Of a stretch of 64,000 bases of DNA, positions 9,331-22,470 are shown in pieces. Under the pieces are notes generated by a model. The model ran no database searches. It was not told the DNA's origin and was given only the letters and a program-made list of their open reading frames with translations. A program made the translations under genes and the position numbers. The stretch comes from Posidonia oceanica (taxonomy: Eukaryota; Streptophyta; Magnoliopsida; Alismatales; Posidoniaceae): positions 43,596,001 through 43,660,000 of the forward strand of contig JAZBRS010000035.1 in the NCBI GenBank assembly GCA_037176725.1, written 5' to 3'. Positions within the stretch are counted from its first letter, which is position 1. Each line of letters begins with the position of its first letter.

Positions 9331-11744
9331 TGCAAACTTAAATCACAATTACAACCCAATTAAATCCAACCAAAACCCCAAGCCCACTTAAAATGCAAAG
9401 CCCATCTTTAAACCTAATTAAAAATTAAAACGAATTTGAATTTAACAATTAAAGTCAAAACCCACTTAAATAAATCAAAACTCATTTAAATTTAAAACCA
9501 ACTAAAGTTAAAACACATCCAAACTCATTAAAAAATTAAACTAAACCCCAAACCCCATTTTAAAACCCTAAAACCCATTTAAAGCACAAAGTCCATTTCA
9601 ACTAGAATTTAATTAAGATTAGAATCAATTTAAACAATCAACAACCAAATCCATTTAAACTAATCTAAATTAAAACTCATTCAAACCTAAACTAATTAAA
9701 ATCAAAGCAAAAAATCAAAACCAAGTCCAAGGCCCATTAAGCCCTTTTTTCCCTTTTCCTTCCTCTCCTTCTTCTTCTTCTTCTTCTTCATTTTTTCTCT
9801 CTTTTTTTTCACCTTTTTTTTCTCTTCCTCAGCCAAGCCCACGGCCCACTCTCCTTCCTCCTCTTCTTTTCTACCTTTTCTCTTTTCTTCTTCCACTCCA
9901 CCTACAGCAACTCTCTCCTTCCTTTTTTCTCCCCCCATGTCCATTTTCAAACCACAAATCTCCCCCCTATTTTCAAACTCCTTCACCTCCTCTTTACCTC
10001 CTCTTCTTCTCTCCAACTCTCCCCACCATAAAAACACCTCCTCTCAACCTCCTCTTCTTTCTACTTCTGAACGGCCAAAAAAACCACATCCACAGCCTCT
10101 CTTCATCTTCTTCCAACTGCCAATAGCCAAACTCCTCCATCAGAACTCCACCATCACAGACCAGACCTCAGCCCTCCAACTCCACCAAAACACACTCCAT
10201 CAGACATCCACCAGAACTCGACCATAGCCTCCTCTTCATCTTCTTCCAACTGCCAACAGCCAGACACCACCATAGACCTCCACCACAATCGGACGTCCCT
10301 ATAGAGCATACCTCAGCCCTCCAACTCCACCAGAAGCCATCGGTGCAAGCCACCTTATCAAGAGAGCCACCAACAAAGTGAGGAGAGAGAATTATTCTCC
10401 CGAGCACCCCTATGCGTGGAAGGGAGGAGAAGGCCTCCGTCGCTTCCCAAGCCTCCTCCACACCTCCACGACCTCACCCGGACTCTGCCTGAAGCCGCCC
10501 TGTGTCTCCAGCGACACCTTCTCCCGCTGCAAGTCCGCAGCACCACCATAGAAGCCATCCAAGCTCACCGGACGTCCCCGCGTGCTCCAACAGTTAACCG
10601 GACCTCCCCCAAGCTCCACCTCGTTCCCCTCTAGCTCCCCATGCCGTTTTTTCCGCGTTTCGTGCCCTGTGCCGCCGCCAGCACCTTGCTGGAGTTTGCT
10701 GTCTTCCCTGGTGCCAATTGCCGGTGCAACGCCCGCAGTAGCGCTCCAGACGTCCACCGTCGCTGCCGAAGCCCCCGAGCTCCGCCCGCACCTCCGCCGG
10801 ACTGCGCCGGGCCTCCCCGAGCCCCGCCGAAGCCGCGCTGCCTCCCTCTTCGCCCGTGCAGAAGCTTCCTCCCCGGCGAGCGGTGCATGGCACTATAGCG
10901 CCCTTATTTTATTGCCATTAGTTGTGTTTATGATTTATTTTTTCTTAACTTAGTTAGTTTACCTTTGCATTGCGTTTGTTTCCTTTAGTTTTGTTTTATT
11001 ACTTTTAGGTCCTAATGTAGTTTAAGTTTGATTTAATTCCAGAATAAAACTATATTGCATTGCATTTAATTCCTGTCTTTTCTTTTTATTACATCTTAGT
11101 CCTGTTGTAGTTCAAAATATTTTAGCTTTCTTTAGTTTTAGCCCAGTAACTAGTTTTCTTTACATTTAGGTCCTGTAGTTGATTAATATCATTTAATGTC
11201 ATGTTTTTAGCTTATTACATTGCATTTATATCTTGTAGTTTATTTTATTTACGTTTCAGTCCTCTGTTTTGTTTGTCAGTCATTTAAATTCTATGTTTAC
11301 CATACTGCATTGCATATTTTATTCTGTATTTTATTTTTATTACATTTAAGTCCTCTATTCAGTTAGAAATCATTTAATTTCATACTTTACCGTATTACAT
11401 TGTAATTTTTATCCTATATTAGTTTATTATTACTTTCCAGTCCTCTGATTGTTCAGCATATCATTTAATTTGCATTTTACCTTATTGCATTGCATAAAGC
11501 ACCAGCATTTTACTTTATTTGCATCCAGACCCTTAGGTTTGCATTTTCATTACATATGGGTCCTTAAGTTTGCATTTAGTTGCATCCAGGTCCCTAGGTT
11601 TGCATTTTAATTGCATCTAGACCCTAGGTTTACATTTTCATTGCATATAGGCCCCTAGGTTTGCATTTAATTGCATTTGGCCCCCTATATTCTCTCCTAA
11701 TTACATTTAGGCCCTTTTCCATGCATATTTGCATGCATAACTCC

Positions 11745-12110
11745 TAATTAGCTTGCACTTGCACTGTTTTGCATGCATTTGCATTGTTTTGCGTGCCTGC
11801 ATCCTGTTTTGCTTGCATTTGCATTGTTTTGCCTGCCTACATCCTGTTTTGCTTGCATTTGCATCGTTTTGCATGCCCACATCTGTTTTGCTTGCATTTG
11901 CATCATTCTGCTTGCCCGCATCCTATTTTGCTTCCATTTGCATTGTTTTGCGCGCCTGCTCTTGTTTTGCTTCACCTTTGCACCGTTTTGCGTGCCTATT
12001 TTTCGTTTCTCGCACCGTTTTGCGTATTTGCTCCTGTTTTCCTTTGCATGTCGGTTGCATGTGTATGGTTTTACCACTGTTTTGTTTTTTCGCCCACATT
12101 TGCATTTAGG
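11745..12110 (+). repeat. GTTTTGC-type short tandem repeat in 5' LTR A
   Basis: Repeats of about 40-47 bp alternate TTGCATTTGCAT with GTTTTGCRTGCC, then shorter units with CACCGTTTTGCGTGCC. The Cys/Phe-rich open frames here (for example 11753-12109) are by-products of the repeat. The matching stretch in the 3' LTR is 29635-30000. Confidence 0.8.
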
Positions 12111-12430
12111 GCAGTGATGTTTACTGCCTGGAGTTCTAACGAACCAGGGTACGCCCTGTTCGGAACACAGACAGCGCTGTTGAGCACTTAGATTGCAGTT
12201 TAATTCCTTGCACGCATTCCATCACTTAGAACACACATTTGAGCATCTAATTAAGCATTCATGGCACTTAGGCATTCAAAGTATGCATTTCCCTGCGTAT
12301 GCGAGCGTAAGCCTAGAAAGACCGATTCTTAGGCGTGTCGGGGGTGCCTAACACCTTCCCTACACGTAACAGGAGTGCTTGCCTTTTCTCATGGCCCGCA
12401 ATGACCATATTGCCCTTATCCTAGGCATGA

Positions 12431-12435
12431 GTCAC
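12431..12435. repeat. Target site duplication GTCAC, left of solo LTR B1
   Basis: GTCAC precedes B1 and recurs at 18281-18285. The unoccupied 3' LTR copy has the matching GAGTCACAACATTGC at about 30307. Confidence 0.9.
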
Positions 12436-15400
12436 TGTAGCGATCCCGATCGGAATCAGGCTCGCTATTTAGCGGCGATTGGATCCGAGGAAGAGGCTCA
12501 ACTCGAAAACGCTTGGAATCGAGGAGAAAAAGGAAAGATAAGACAAATCAGAGTCGCCACCATGTCTATTAACGGGAGACAAGGAAAACCAGGGAAATGC
12601 GTGAATTAACACGCAAAACCAAGCAAGAAATGCAAAGCAAAGCAATGCAAAAGAAAACAAATGCAAACAAATGCAAATGAGATGACTCTAGCCTGGGATA
12701 AGGGCAGTACGGTCATTGCGGGCCAGAAGACAGGGCAAGGACTCCTGTTACGCGCGGGGAAGGTGTTAGGCACCCCCGACACGCCCGAGAATCGGTCTTT
12801 CTAGGCTTACGCTCGCATACGCAGGAAAATGCAGGATTGAATGCCTATGTGCCTATAAATGCCTAAATGAATGCTCAAGGTGTGCTCTAAGTGGGAAGAA
12901 ACAAAGCAAGAAAGTAAACATGCTTTCTAAATGCTCAGCTACGCTGTCTGTGTTCCGAACCAGGCAAAACCTAGCTCGTGAGAACTCCAGACAGTAAGCA
13001 TCACAGCCCTATATGCAAATGCAGGCGAAAAAGCAAAACAGCGAAGAAACCATGCAATGCAATCGACATGCAAGGGAAAACGGCGTAAAACACGCAAAAC
13101 AAGGCGAGAAACAAGAAAGGCACGCAAAACGGAGCAAAAGAACAAAACCGGCACGCAAAACAAGCGAGAAAGCCAGGCAGCACGCAAAACGAGACAAGGA
13201 AGCAAAGAGGCACGCAAAACGGTGCAAAAGCGAGAGCGGGCACGCGAAATGGTGCCAAAACGGCGAAGCAAAAACCTCGAAAAAGCCATGCGAATGCAAG
13301 AATGTAGAAGAGATCAGAAGAGGCCAAAGGGGAGGCAAAACAACGTGTGTGTAAGAACAGACGTCGTTTAGGACCACTCGGAGTAGGTGTGAAGACCTAC
13401 AGAGGGGAGAGTGTGCAAACGGAGAGATTACCACCTCTTTGCGACTGTTTCCCGCTAAACCGTTCCACGGTGTGTCTCGCACGCTGCCCAAAGCTCGCGA
13501 TGCGATCGGATCGTGGAAAAGGGGGAAGAAAGTCACATTAAGTGGCAAATCCAAGGAAAACTCAACACAAAACACTCAGGAATACGCGAAACGGGGATTG
13601 GAAGATACAAGCAGAAAGGGGAGGCCCTATTCTACATGCTCAAAGAGACAGAAAGCGAAAACAGGGAAAACTGTGCAAATGGTATGCAAATGCAATGCAG
13701 GGGTTCAGGGGGACATACCTGGAAATCCGGGAGCCTGATCTGAAATCCATCTGGTCCATGCTGAAGTGCGCTTCGCTGCGGTCGCCTGGGCAGCTTACTT
13801 GAGAAGATCCAACGGCCGGATTGGAAGATATCGCAGCTTCAAGGCAGAAGGGCCAGAATAGGGGAGAAGAACAGATCTAGGTGTTCAGGAGGTCCTAGGG
13901 ATGTGCAAAAGGTCCTCCCAAGTGAAAGGGAGCTAAAAGTGCTTAGTGTGTGCAAGAGGATGCCAGAATGCAAGACTAAATGAATGCAAGGTGCATGCAA
14001 AAGCAAGAAAAAGCAAAGAGAAGAAACTGGAAAAAGTCAGGATTTCAGAAAGCATTTTGAAAAAGAAAGGGGCTAAAAATGCAAATTTTCCAGAAAACTT
14101 CCACAGGAAAGGATTTTGAAAACAGGAGAGGACAGGCGTCCAATTTGCAAAAAACTAGGCTCAGAAAGCTGTTTTGAAAAGAGGGTATGCTTTAAAAGAG
14201 GTTTTGAAAGCAGAAAGAGGTCAGAAAGCAATTTTGGAAAAACTGGGGTCTAAAGTGCAAATTTTCCAGAAAACAGGGTTCTGGGGAGTCTGAGAATACT
14301 AGTGGAGTGTCTATATGCAATTTGGTAAGCATAGGAGCTAGGATGCAAGTTTAGGGGCAAAATGGTCTTTTTACATGGTTTTTGAAAGATGCAAGGACCT
14401 ATGTGTGATTTTCAAATCATGCAGGGGTCAAATATGCAATTTTATATGGAAAACATGCTCTGAAAATCAGATAACAGGACTACAGTGCAATTTTTAAAAA
14501 GAACAGGGTCAAAAATGCAATACAATAAGCCAAAAATGCATGCAAGAGTTACTGTCCATTTAAAATGGACCTGAATGCAAATATGCAAAACTAGGGGAAA
14601 AGAAATGCAATGCAGTATGCAAAAATAAAAAATAAATCCTAAGTTCTACAGTGTATGGGATTTAAATGCAAAAATAGAAAACAACAGGGGTTCAGAATGC
14701 AATGCAATAAGGCAAAGTTACAGCATTAAATTTAAATAAACTACTGCAGGACTTAAATGCAAAAATCAAAAACAGGAGGGCTGAAATCTAATTTTCTACT
14801 GAATGAATGCACAGTAAATGGACTATCATGCAAATGCAGGAAAACACAAACAGTTCATGCAATTTAATACGGTTTTAACACAGAAAACAGCAGATTTAAT
14901 TAAATAAGGATCGGAACGCAAAATAAAGAAAACTCAAGCCAGATATGCAATATTCACCAGAAAACTTTAGCCAGAGAAAAATAAAGGAACAATAGAAGAC
15001 CGGCGGCCATGGGCACTATAGCAGCAAGCTGCCAGCGCCCATGAACGTCGGTACAGGGAGCTTGGAGACGTGCAGACCAGCGGGGGAGCAGCTCCTGGTC
15101 CTGATGGAGGTTGGACGGTGATCGGCGGAGGTCGACGCAGACCGGAGCGAGCTGGAGCAGTCGCCGGAGGTCTGCAGAGCTTCAGAAACTTCGTCCGGCC
15201 GATCGACGCAGCGACGCTGCGTTCTGAGGGCCGGAGAAGGTTCCTGAGACCTGTGCGGACCTGAGGCATCCACCAGAGCCGCGTTCCGCTGGCCAGAGCG
15301 ACGGGACGACCGGAGAACGTCACCGGAGAAGACGGTCTGACCGGAGCTTGACTTGGAGCAGGAAGACCGGAAATCCTAATCTAAAGGCTGGAGAAGCAAG

Positions 15401-18280
15401 AGGGAAGGAAGAGGAAGCTAAGGGAAGCAAAATGTACCTGAGTCCGCGTCTGAGATGTCCTCCCGACGTCAGTGGTTCCAGAGGTGGCCGGCGGCGTTCG
15501 TCCAGTCGCTGCGGGTGCTGTCGGCTGCTCGCGAGGGCTGGAGCGGCTTCAGAGCGTTCCTCCGGAGCTTCTTGGTCGACCGGACTGAAGCTCTACAGCT
15601 CGGGTGAGGATTCGGCACTTTTGGGTTCTCAGAATGCTGCCGGAGGTCGGGGAGGGTGTTTGCTGCTCCTCAGGCTGGGTGGAGTGTTCTGGAAGATTGC
15701 TGGAGATGCGGGGAGTGATTCTGGGTGATTGGATTGCTGTTCTGGAGGCTATGGAGAGGATTTGGGAGTTGATCGGATTTCTGGTCAGTGGCTGATGCAG
15801 GTGTTTGTAGTGGAGTTCTCGGTCTGTGGTGAGGGATAGGGTCGGAGGCTAGGTGTTTCTGGAAGGTGGAGGTTTGGTGATTATCTGGGAGGAATCTGGG
15901 ATGAAGGAGCGGGCTGTGGTGAAGGCAATTGTGGAGTGGGTTGTGTTGGGTTCACCATTGGAATGTCGGGTGGTCTGAAGGTGTTTTAGGTGGTGGAAAG
16001 GCCGTGAAGCGGTGAAGGAAGATGGCTGGTTGCTAGGTGAGTTTGGGGGAGCAATTGGGAGAAGTTCTGAGGCTGGGAATGGGTTTGGTTTACTGGGAAA
16101 AGAAGAGGACGTTTTGCTGTGGATTTCAGAAGGAAAAGGAGAAGGATTGGGTGGGGAATGGCTCTAGAATTGGTGGGCTCTCTCCGGGATGCAGAGGTGA
16201 CTCCCAAACCACTCTCTCTGGCCACTCTCTTTTCTGGAAGTGGAGGAGACAGAGAAGAAGAGGAAGGCGTTGCAAGTGGAAGAAAGGAAGTGGGAATGGC
16301 TCTCTGAATTGCTTTCTCAGATCACTCACGCTCTCTGGTTTTTTCCTCTTGCTGAAGGTCGATTCCCCCACTGAAGGAGGAATGAAGGAGAGGCTTATAT
16401 CCGGTGGAGGCCGGCTGCTGGCGCGCTGGGGAATTTTGAATTCGACCGGCGACCACTGCAGCAGAGAAGACTGGTGTCGGCCGACTCCGGAAAAGCCGCT
16501 GAGACGAGGGAGAGGCGGTGAGCTGCTGTAGACTGAAATGATGGAGGACTCAAATTCGAATGGAGGAGGGAACCCTGTTGCCACAGCTCGTGGGAGAAAA
16601 AATGGTGGAAACGCTGAGGAAGGAGGAAGAAGAAGGAGGAGAAGGAAGGCGGGCTGGACTGTGGGCCGAAGGAAGAAGATAAAAAAAATAAAAAGAAGAC
16701 ACAGGCCAAAGGGCCCAGTAAAGAAAAGAAAGAAAGAAAAAGAGAAGTAAGGTAGAATGAGAGGGTAGAATGGGGAAATAAAATTAATAAAAAGGAACTA
16801 AAAATAAATAAAAATGCCAGAAGGGTTGTGCTGTAGATTAGGATTTCAATTAAATTTTTTGATGGTCATTTTGAGTTGATTAATGTGTTTTGGGCTTGAT
16901 TAGGGTTTTAGGGTTTTGGTTTTGCTTTTAATTGGTTTTCACTTGATTAAATGTTTGTTAAACCTTTTTTAAATTATTTTAAAAATTGTGTTTCCCTTGT
17001 TGGACACTTAGAATATTGATTAGGATTTTTTAGGATTTATTTTCCCATTAATCAGGATGTTTTTTAGATTTTTAAGTTGTAGTCTTCTTAGGGTTTTTCC
17101 TTCTTAAGTCTTTTAAGTTATGTTTTGATTTTTATTTATTGATTTTTCTTGAAGTTTTTGGTTGGGTTTTTCTGGTTTGATAGGGTGTTTTCAAGTCTTT
17201 CAGATGTGTTTTTCTTTTCTTTTTTAATTAAGTTTTTAACTTGTTTTTCTTATGTTTATTAGGTTAAGTCTTTTGCCTTCTTTAATTACTTGTTTTAGTG
17301 TTTGATTTTTAATTCTTCTTTTTAGGGTTTGTCTTTTAATTCTTCTGATGGGGTTTTTATTTTTGGTGGGTTTTGATTTTATTTTAGCTTTTTTCTTGAT
17401 TTTTCAGTGTTTTCTTTTGATTTGTTTTGCATTTTTTAGCTTGCATGTTTGGTTTTCCTTTTAGCTTGATTTAGTTAAGTTTAAGTTGTTAATTGCTTGT
17501 TTAATGTTTTTTAATTGTTTTTCTTAGGGTTCTGATTTGTTTATTTTATGTTTTGAGGTTTTACAGATTTTTATGGGTTTTTGTGGATTTTTGCAAAAGG
17601 GAGAAAAGGAAAAGAGAAGGAGGAAAGAAATGGAAAAAAGAGGGAGATAGGAGGAAAAGGGATAGGTTGGAGGAAAACGATTTTTTAAAATTCAGAAAAA
17701 GTGTTAAAAATAAAGTAAAAATAAGGATAAGATAGAGGAAGGATAGAAGCACAGAGAGGGCCCACAGCCAGACCAGAAAAAGGATAAGAAAGGGATGAAA
17801 AGAGAGATGATAATCAGGAGAGAGAGAGGAGAGAGAAAATGATAATCCTGGAGAGAGAAAAGGATAATTTGGGTGAAAGAGGGTCTTAATGGTCTTGGAA
17901 TGGGGTGAGAATTGGTGAGTGGGTAGTCTAGGGTTTGAAGTCTTGGTTCTAAAGTTTTGGTTTGATTCTAAGGAGGTTTTGGAGGGGTTTCAGGGTGTAG
18001 AAAAAGGGTAGTTTCACCTAGGTTTTCTAGGGTTTTTGGGAATGGGTCAGGTTTGGAAATTTCTAAGTTTTTGGGTAGGTTTGTTGGGTGGATAGTGGTG
18101 GATTTTCCTATGGTTTTTGGTTAGGTTTTGAGGTCGGGAAGGGGGGTAAAGGTTTAGGTCAAAACAGGCCGATTTTGAAGGGTAGAGAGGAGGATTAGGG
18201 TTAGGGTTTGGTTGGGGTTTGATCCAGCAATCACCAAGAGGGCTCCTAGGGTCCAAGCCTGCCAAGATGGGGTGTCAACA
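12436..18280 (-). mobile_element. Solo LTR B1 (family B) inserted in 5' LTR of A
   Basis: A single LTR of 5.8 kb on the minus strand. Its sense start TGTTGACACCCCATCTTGGC is at 18280 and its sense end GATCGGGATCGCTACA at 12436. Both edges carry the 5-bp duplication GTCAC. There is no internal region, so it arose by recombination between two LTRs of a full element. Its parts parallel B2: conserved Tat block (12690-12830), GTTTTGC repeats (13010-13300), AT-rich part (13980-14990), GC-rich part (15000-16500), and a T-rich part (16800-17560). The open frames in it (for example 15348-15728, 16037-16531, 16126-16584) have no known domains and are not kept in B2. Confidence 0.92.
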
Positions 18281-18398
18281 GTCACATCATTGCATCTCAT
18301 TTCATTTGCATTGCATCGCATTGCATCTTTTGCTTGGTTTTGTGTGTTTATTCATGCATTTCTCCGATTTTCCTTGTCTCTCGACTTAATAGACATGG

Positions 18399-18880
18399 TG
18401 GCGACTCTGATTTGTCTTATCCTTTCTTTTTCTTACTCTTTTCCCCCTTTTTTGGTGTTTTCGAGTCAAGTCTTCCTTCTCGGATACACCCGCTAATAGT
18501 GAACCTGATTCTGATCGGTGCACGCGAGCTTTGGCATCGTGCATGGACGATTCGAACATCGGGATCGCTACAGTGGCGACTCTGCTAGGGATGCTAGACT
18601 CTGGCTTTCGCTTTTGGCTTTCGCTCACTTGCATTTTGCATCTTTGTTTGCCTTTGTGCTTTCATCTGCCTTGTTTGCTTGCCCGCTTGTCTGTGTTGAT
18701 TCCCAGCAAGTCGCACAGTGGCGACTCCGCTGGGGAGATTGCGCTCTGGCTTTCGTTTTTGGCTTTTTCGCCGCTTGGGTTTCGCTTTCTTTACTTGCCT
18801 TGTGCCTTTGCCTCCTTTGCCTGTTTGTTTGCTCCCCTGTGCCAATTCCTAGTGACTCGCATTGTGGCAACTCTGCTTGG
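18399..18880 (+). promoter_or_regulatory. Primer-binding site of element A and iterated PBS-like modules
   Basis: The true PBS, one base after the LTR, is TGGCGACTCTGCTAGGGA at 18574. Further copies lie at 18719 (TGGCGACTCCGCTGGGGA) and 18865 (TGGCAACTCTGCTTGG), 145 and 146 bp apart, each at the same point of a CTTTCGCTTT-rich module. A fourth match (TGGCGACTCTGA, 18399) is inside the LTR end. The motif type is that of Tat/Ogre elements, reported to pair with a tRNA-Arg 3' end. Confidence 0.7.
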
Positions 18881-20034
18881 GTTTTGCACTCCTTTGCCTG
18901 CTTCGCCTTGGCATGCTTTGTTGTTTGCTCTGCTTTGTCTACTTTGGCTTTCTCGCTTGTTTACATGCTTTATTCTTTACTCTGTTCTTATTTGCTTTAC
19001 TGCTTACCTGTTTTTACTTTCTTTATCTATTGGTTCATTATTGCTTTGTTTCTCGCATTATGCATGACTACATACTTGCTTGGCCACAATACATGCTTTT
19101 TGAGTGATGAATGCTTCTTTTACACGCTTGCTATGCCACTACACATGCACATGCCTTGCATACTTGCATTTTGACGTGATAAGTGTTTTTCTTTTCACTA
19201 TCGTGTCCATAAACACTTGCACATGCCATGTGCATGCCTTTTGCCTTGTTACGTAATTGTTTGCATGCCATGTTTGTCTGTCTCTTTCCCCTTTGCATAT
19301 GCCATGCCTAGGATAGTAGAAACATGTTTGCTTCTCCTTTACTTAATTTAAAAGCTACAGTAAAGCCAAGCAATAACATTTTAGCACAACTTGAGCCAAT
19401 AACTTGCAATCTTTCCCCCTCTGGTCAAATAAAATGCAAGTAAAACACTTCAAAACATTTCGCTTGTTTGATTCATTTTAGAAAGCATGCATCCTCTTTT
19501 CTGAGTCCACCCATAGTCTGCGAAGGACGGTCCCGACCACTTATTCCACTGCTTTGGTGTGGCGAATGTCAGTCGGTCTGTCCCCCCTTGTCTAGGGGTC
19601 GTGTCGGTGTTAGTGGAGGGTACCACCCACGCTTTTGGCAGGGTCGAGGCCACCAACGCACCACCCTATTACTACCTGAGCTCTGGCCAGGATCTAAAGG
19701 GGGACCCACTTTTTTCTGACCCGGAGTCTGTCTAATCCCACTACCCATGAGTGCATCCTAGTAGGCCATCTACTTAGGATATGCATGGTGAGAGAGCACA
19801 TTTTAGGGCATTCATATGCATGTGTGCCATTCATGCCACATCTAATAACTCTTTATTGCATTCAACCTTTGACGCCTTTACTCTTTTTGCAGGTAGGTGC
19901 GGGATCCGCTGCCCAGACCCTGAGCGTCCCTCCTCTGTCTCTGAGCTACTCGTCGCTTCCGGCAGTAGCTCTCCTTTAGGCCTTGCATCTTTGTTTCCAC
20001 GTCGCAGCCTTCCCTCACTTAGACTTGGTCAGCG
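18591..20034 (+). other. Leader of element A
   Basis: Untranslated leader. It begins with the PBS-like modules. The segment 19490-19800 is the conserved leader segment also seen in E and D. The open frames at 18518-19174 and 18531-19067 run through T/C-rich repeats without known domains and are not accepted as genes. Confidence 0.6.
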
Positions 20035-22040
20035 ATGGCCCAGTCTATCGGTGAGCTCTGCACACACTTGGGTCCCTCCGGATTTCACTTCTACTCGCTC
20101 TGTGCCCTCTGTGACATCAGGATTCCACCCTCAGGTGTCTAGGGCACCCTAGTTTACTGTGGGGCTTTGGCAGACATGTGCCCCTCCGGATCCGGTCGCC
20201 GAGTCTGTCTCGATGACCGCCCCTTGCGTTCCAGAGGCACCTTTGACCCCTTCGTCCTAGGGTTATGTCGCTCCCGACATCCCTTCTACTGTGGCGACCT
20301 TTACCCTAGGTTGCCGACCTCTTGAGTTTGCCCCCCGGTCGGTCCTGCAATTCAGTGTTCCCACTCACGGGTCCCCTGAAGTGCGGTATCGGCACCTGAT
20401 GGAGCTTGCCCACACATTGCAGGGTATGGCTCTATCAGTTTGCCCCTCTTGTGTTCCTATTGCCTCTGAGGTTCCTCTGTGGCCTGCTTCTGCACACACT
20501 GTAATTCCGCCCAGACCATCGCCCCAACTACACACTACTCCGGTGATGGGGGCATGGCATCTGTCTCTTGCTTCTACACAGCACTATGCACAGCATGTAA
20601 CTTCGCCACTGGTGATCAGTCCTTCGGGCTGGTTGGAGCATAGTACCCCACTGGCTCGCTGCCCGGCACCGCACTACGTAGCAACCGTTGCTCCAGCACT
20701 CTGCACCATGCACTGCACAGCATATTATCTATCCATCTCCCATGCATCAGGTTCAGAACCCAGCATACTTTCCTGCCTACACAGCACCACCGCATGGATA
20801 CGCTGGCCATCACGTCGTGCCACCAGGCGACGCGATGGTGGATCCGGAGGAGCACCTCGATGCGACCTAGACGGCGTATGTGGTCCCAGACCCTGCTGCC
20901 TCACCTCTTGTGGCAGCCAATCTAGACCCCATCAATGACAGGATGGACGTTCTGGAGAAAGCACTACGTCTAGTGCAGGGCAAAGACCACCAGTCTTACC
21001 AGTTTCGCGACCTCTGTCTCTTTCCCGAGGCCGCACTCCCTTCGAAGTTCCGCATCTCGGTCATCGATAAATACAATGGTAGAGGCTGTCCCATTTTGCA
21101 TCTGAAAATGTACTGCAGGGACCTTGCTCAGCTTCAGGCTGTTGAAAGGCTCCTTATCTGCCTGTTTCAGAAGAGTTTAACAGGCCTCGTGCTCAAGTGG
21201 TTTACTTCCTTTGACTTGGCTGCAGTTCAGACTTGGACTGATCTTTCTCAGGCCTTTCTTGAGCAGTATGCTTTCAACCTCGACTTGATCCCCAAGAGGG
21301 AGGATCTCGTCGCCATCCGGTAGAGGCCCCAAGAGCCATTCGGGGAGTATGTCAGTCGCTGGTGCTCCTTAGCTGCCCAAGTCAATGATAGACCCTTTGA
21401 GGAGGATTCTATCGAGATGATCGTTAAAGGGGCGCTGCCAGCGACTGGGACTCTACTTTGCATTCAGCACATCACTAGCCATGCATCGCTGATTAGGGCT
21501 GGCATCCGCATGGAAAGCTCACTGCAAAGTGGGCATTTCCCCACACTTTCTGCATTGGCTAGGCAGGCTAACACCTCCAACAATCGCTGCAGCAGCAACA
21601 ACAACAACAACAACTCCGCTCTTGACTGCTCCGAATAGCACACTGAAGCATGCACCGATCCCCCGAAGAGCCTGCCTATGTAGAGAGTCTGCTAGAGCAC
21701 GCACCTAATTTTGCACCCACTGAGCACACTGCCATCGTCAAGCCTGTGCATCATGTCGCACCCGCTCGGCAAGGACTCCATCCAGGGCAAAGACGACCTC
21801 GTCGGGTTGAGTGTGATTACACCCCTCTCTCCGAACCACTGAGCGTCATCTTCCCTCAAGTTGAGTCGCTCTTGAGACATCTGGCTGTCCGTCTGTCACC
21901 AAACCCCCCTCCGTGGTGGCATGATACGGATCAGTTCTGCAGTTTCCATCAGGCCACCGGGAACTCGACGGACAACTGCCTCACTCTCCAGGACGCCGTC
22001 CAGTGCCTGATCGATCGCAGAATCATCAACGTTGACTAGC
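20035..22040 (+). pseudogene. gag of element A, broken
   Basis: The likely start is ATGGCCCAG at 20035, the same context as in E. Order: Ser/Pro-rich N-terminal part; a helical stretch (YRHLMELAHTLQGMALS) near 20390; the gag core (VQGKDHQSYQFRDLC near 20985, DKYNGRGCPILHLKMYCRDL, LICLFQKSLTGLVLKWFTSF near 21155); and a C-terminal knuckle FCSFHQATGNSTDNC (21938-21979). The knuckle is CX2HX4HX4C with the second His changed to Asn. In-frame stops include TAG at 21321-21323 (a C to T change in a Gln codon, since E reads VQKPHEPF). Several other stops and shifts break the N-terminal part. A gag of roughly 650 residues would be expected. Confidence 0.85.
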
Positions 22041-22460
22041 AGGAACCTACACATACACATACACCTGCACTTGCACTCACACACCCTAGTATAGCCGACC
22101 CTTCCTCTTCCGAGCCTGCAGGCTTCACAGTTGCCGGAACCTTGGGAGTCTACACCAGACTTTTCTGAGTCCAACTCTGCCCCAGTGGATCCTTCTGATC
22201 CCATTAGTGTAATCCTTTTTTCCTGCCTTTCTTGTCTCGTCCGAGGGACGCTCGAAGATGCAACGGCAGCGTCGACAGCAAGACCAGTCGCAGCGTCACC
22301 CAGGTTAGCTCCTCCTCCAACTTTTGCAGCCCCAGTGCTCCCTACACTGCCGTAAGCAGCTCCAATAGCCCCAGTGCTCCCTGCACTGCCAACCGTGGAC
22401 CTCGCCGACAGCATCAGCAGCGTAGGAGCGAACCCAGCACCTCCCTCCCGGGGTTGCTGA

Positions 22461-22470
22461 CAGGTAAGTC
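22461..22470 (+). promoter_or_regulatory. Splice-donor-like site after gag of A
   Basis: CAG/GTAAGT lies at 22461-22469 in the context GTTGCTGACAGGTAAGT. The homologous place in D has GTTGCTGGCAGGTAAGT (minus, about 41134-41117). Ogre elements are known to carry a spliced intron. Use of this site is inference; no acceptor has been assigned. Confidence 0.45.

Larger units (their letters stand above)
7375..18572 (+). repeat. 5' LTR of element A, interrupted
   Basis: The start is TATAGACACCCC, with the usual TG changed to TA (the 3' LTR has TG); the end is GGGATCGCTACA at 18572. LTR sequence proper covers 7375-8099, 8980-8989, about 9238-12435 and 18286-18572; the rest is inserts. Order: A/C-rich unique part, a CTTT-rich stretch, AAACCCT tracts, pyrimidine-rich and GC-rich part (about 9700-10900), an AT-rich part with many GCATTGCATTT motifs, the GTTTTGC repeats, and the conserved Tat block (about 12290-12430). 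A TATA-like CATAAAAAC lies at 10027. The open frames at 10416-10953 are GC-rich LTR sequence and are not conserved in the 3' LTR. Confidence 0.88.

Noticed and set aside
11753..12191. Cys/Phe/His-rich open frames resembling membrane or metallothionein-like proteins
   Set aside because: By-product of the GTTTTGC/TTGCATTTGCAT repeats; similar frames appear in all three phases and in every LTR family.
18518..19174. 218-codon hydrophobic open frame, possible membrane protein
   Set aside because: Runs through the LTR end, the PBS and T/C-rich PBS modules of element A; the hydrophobic composition reflects CTT/TTG-rich DNA.
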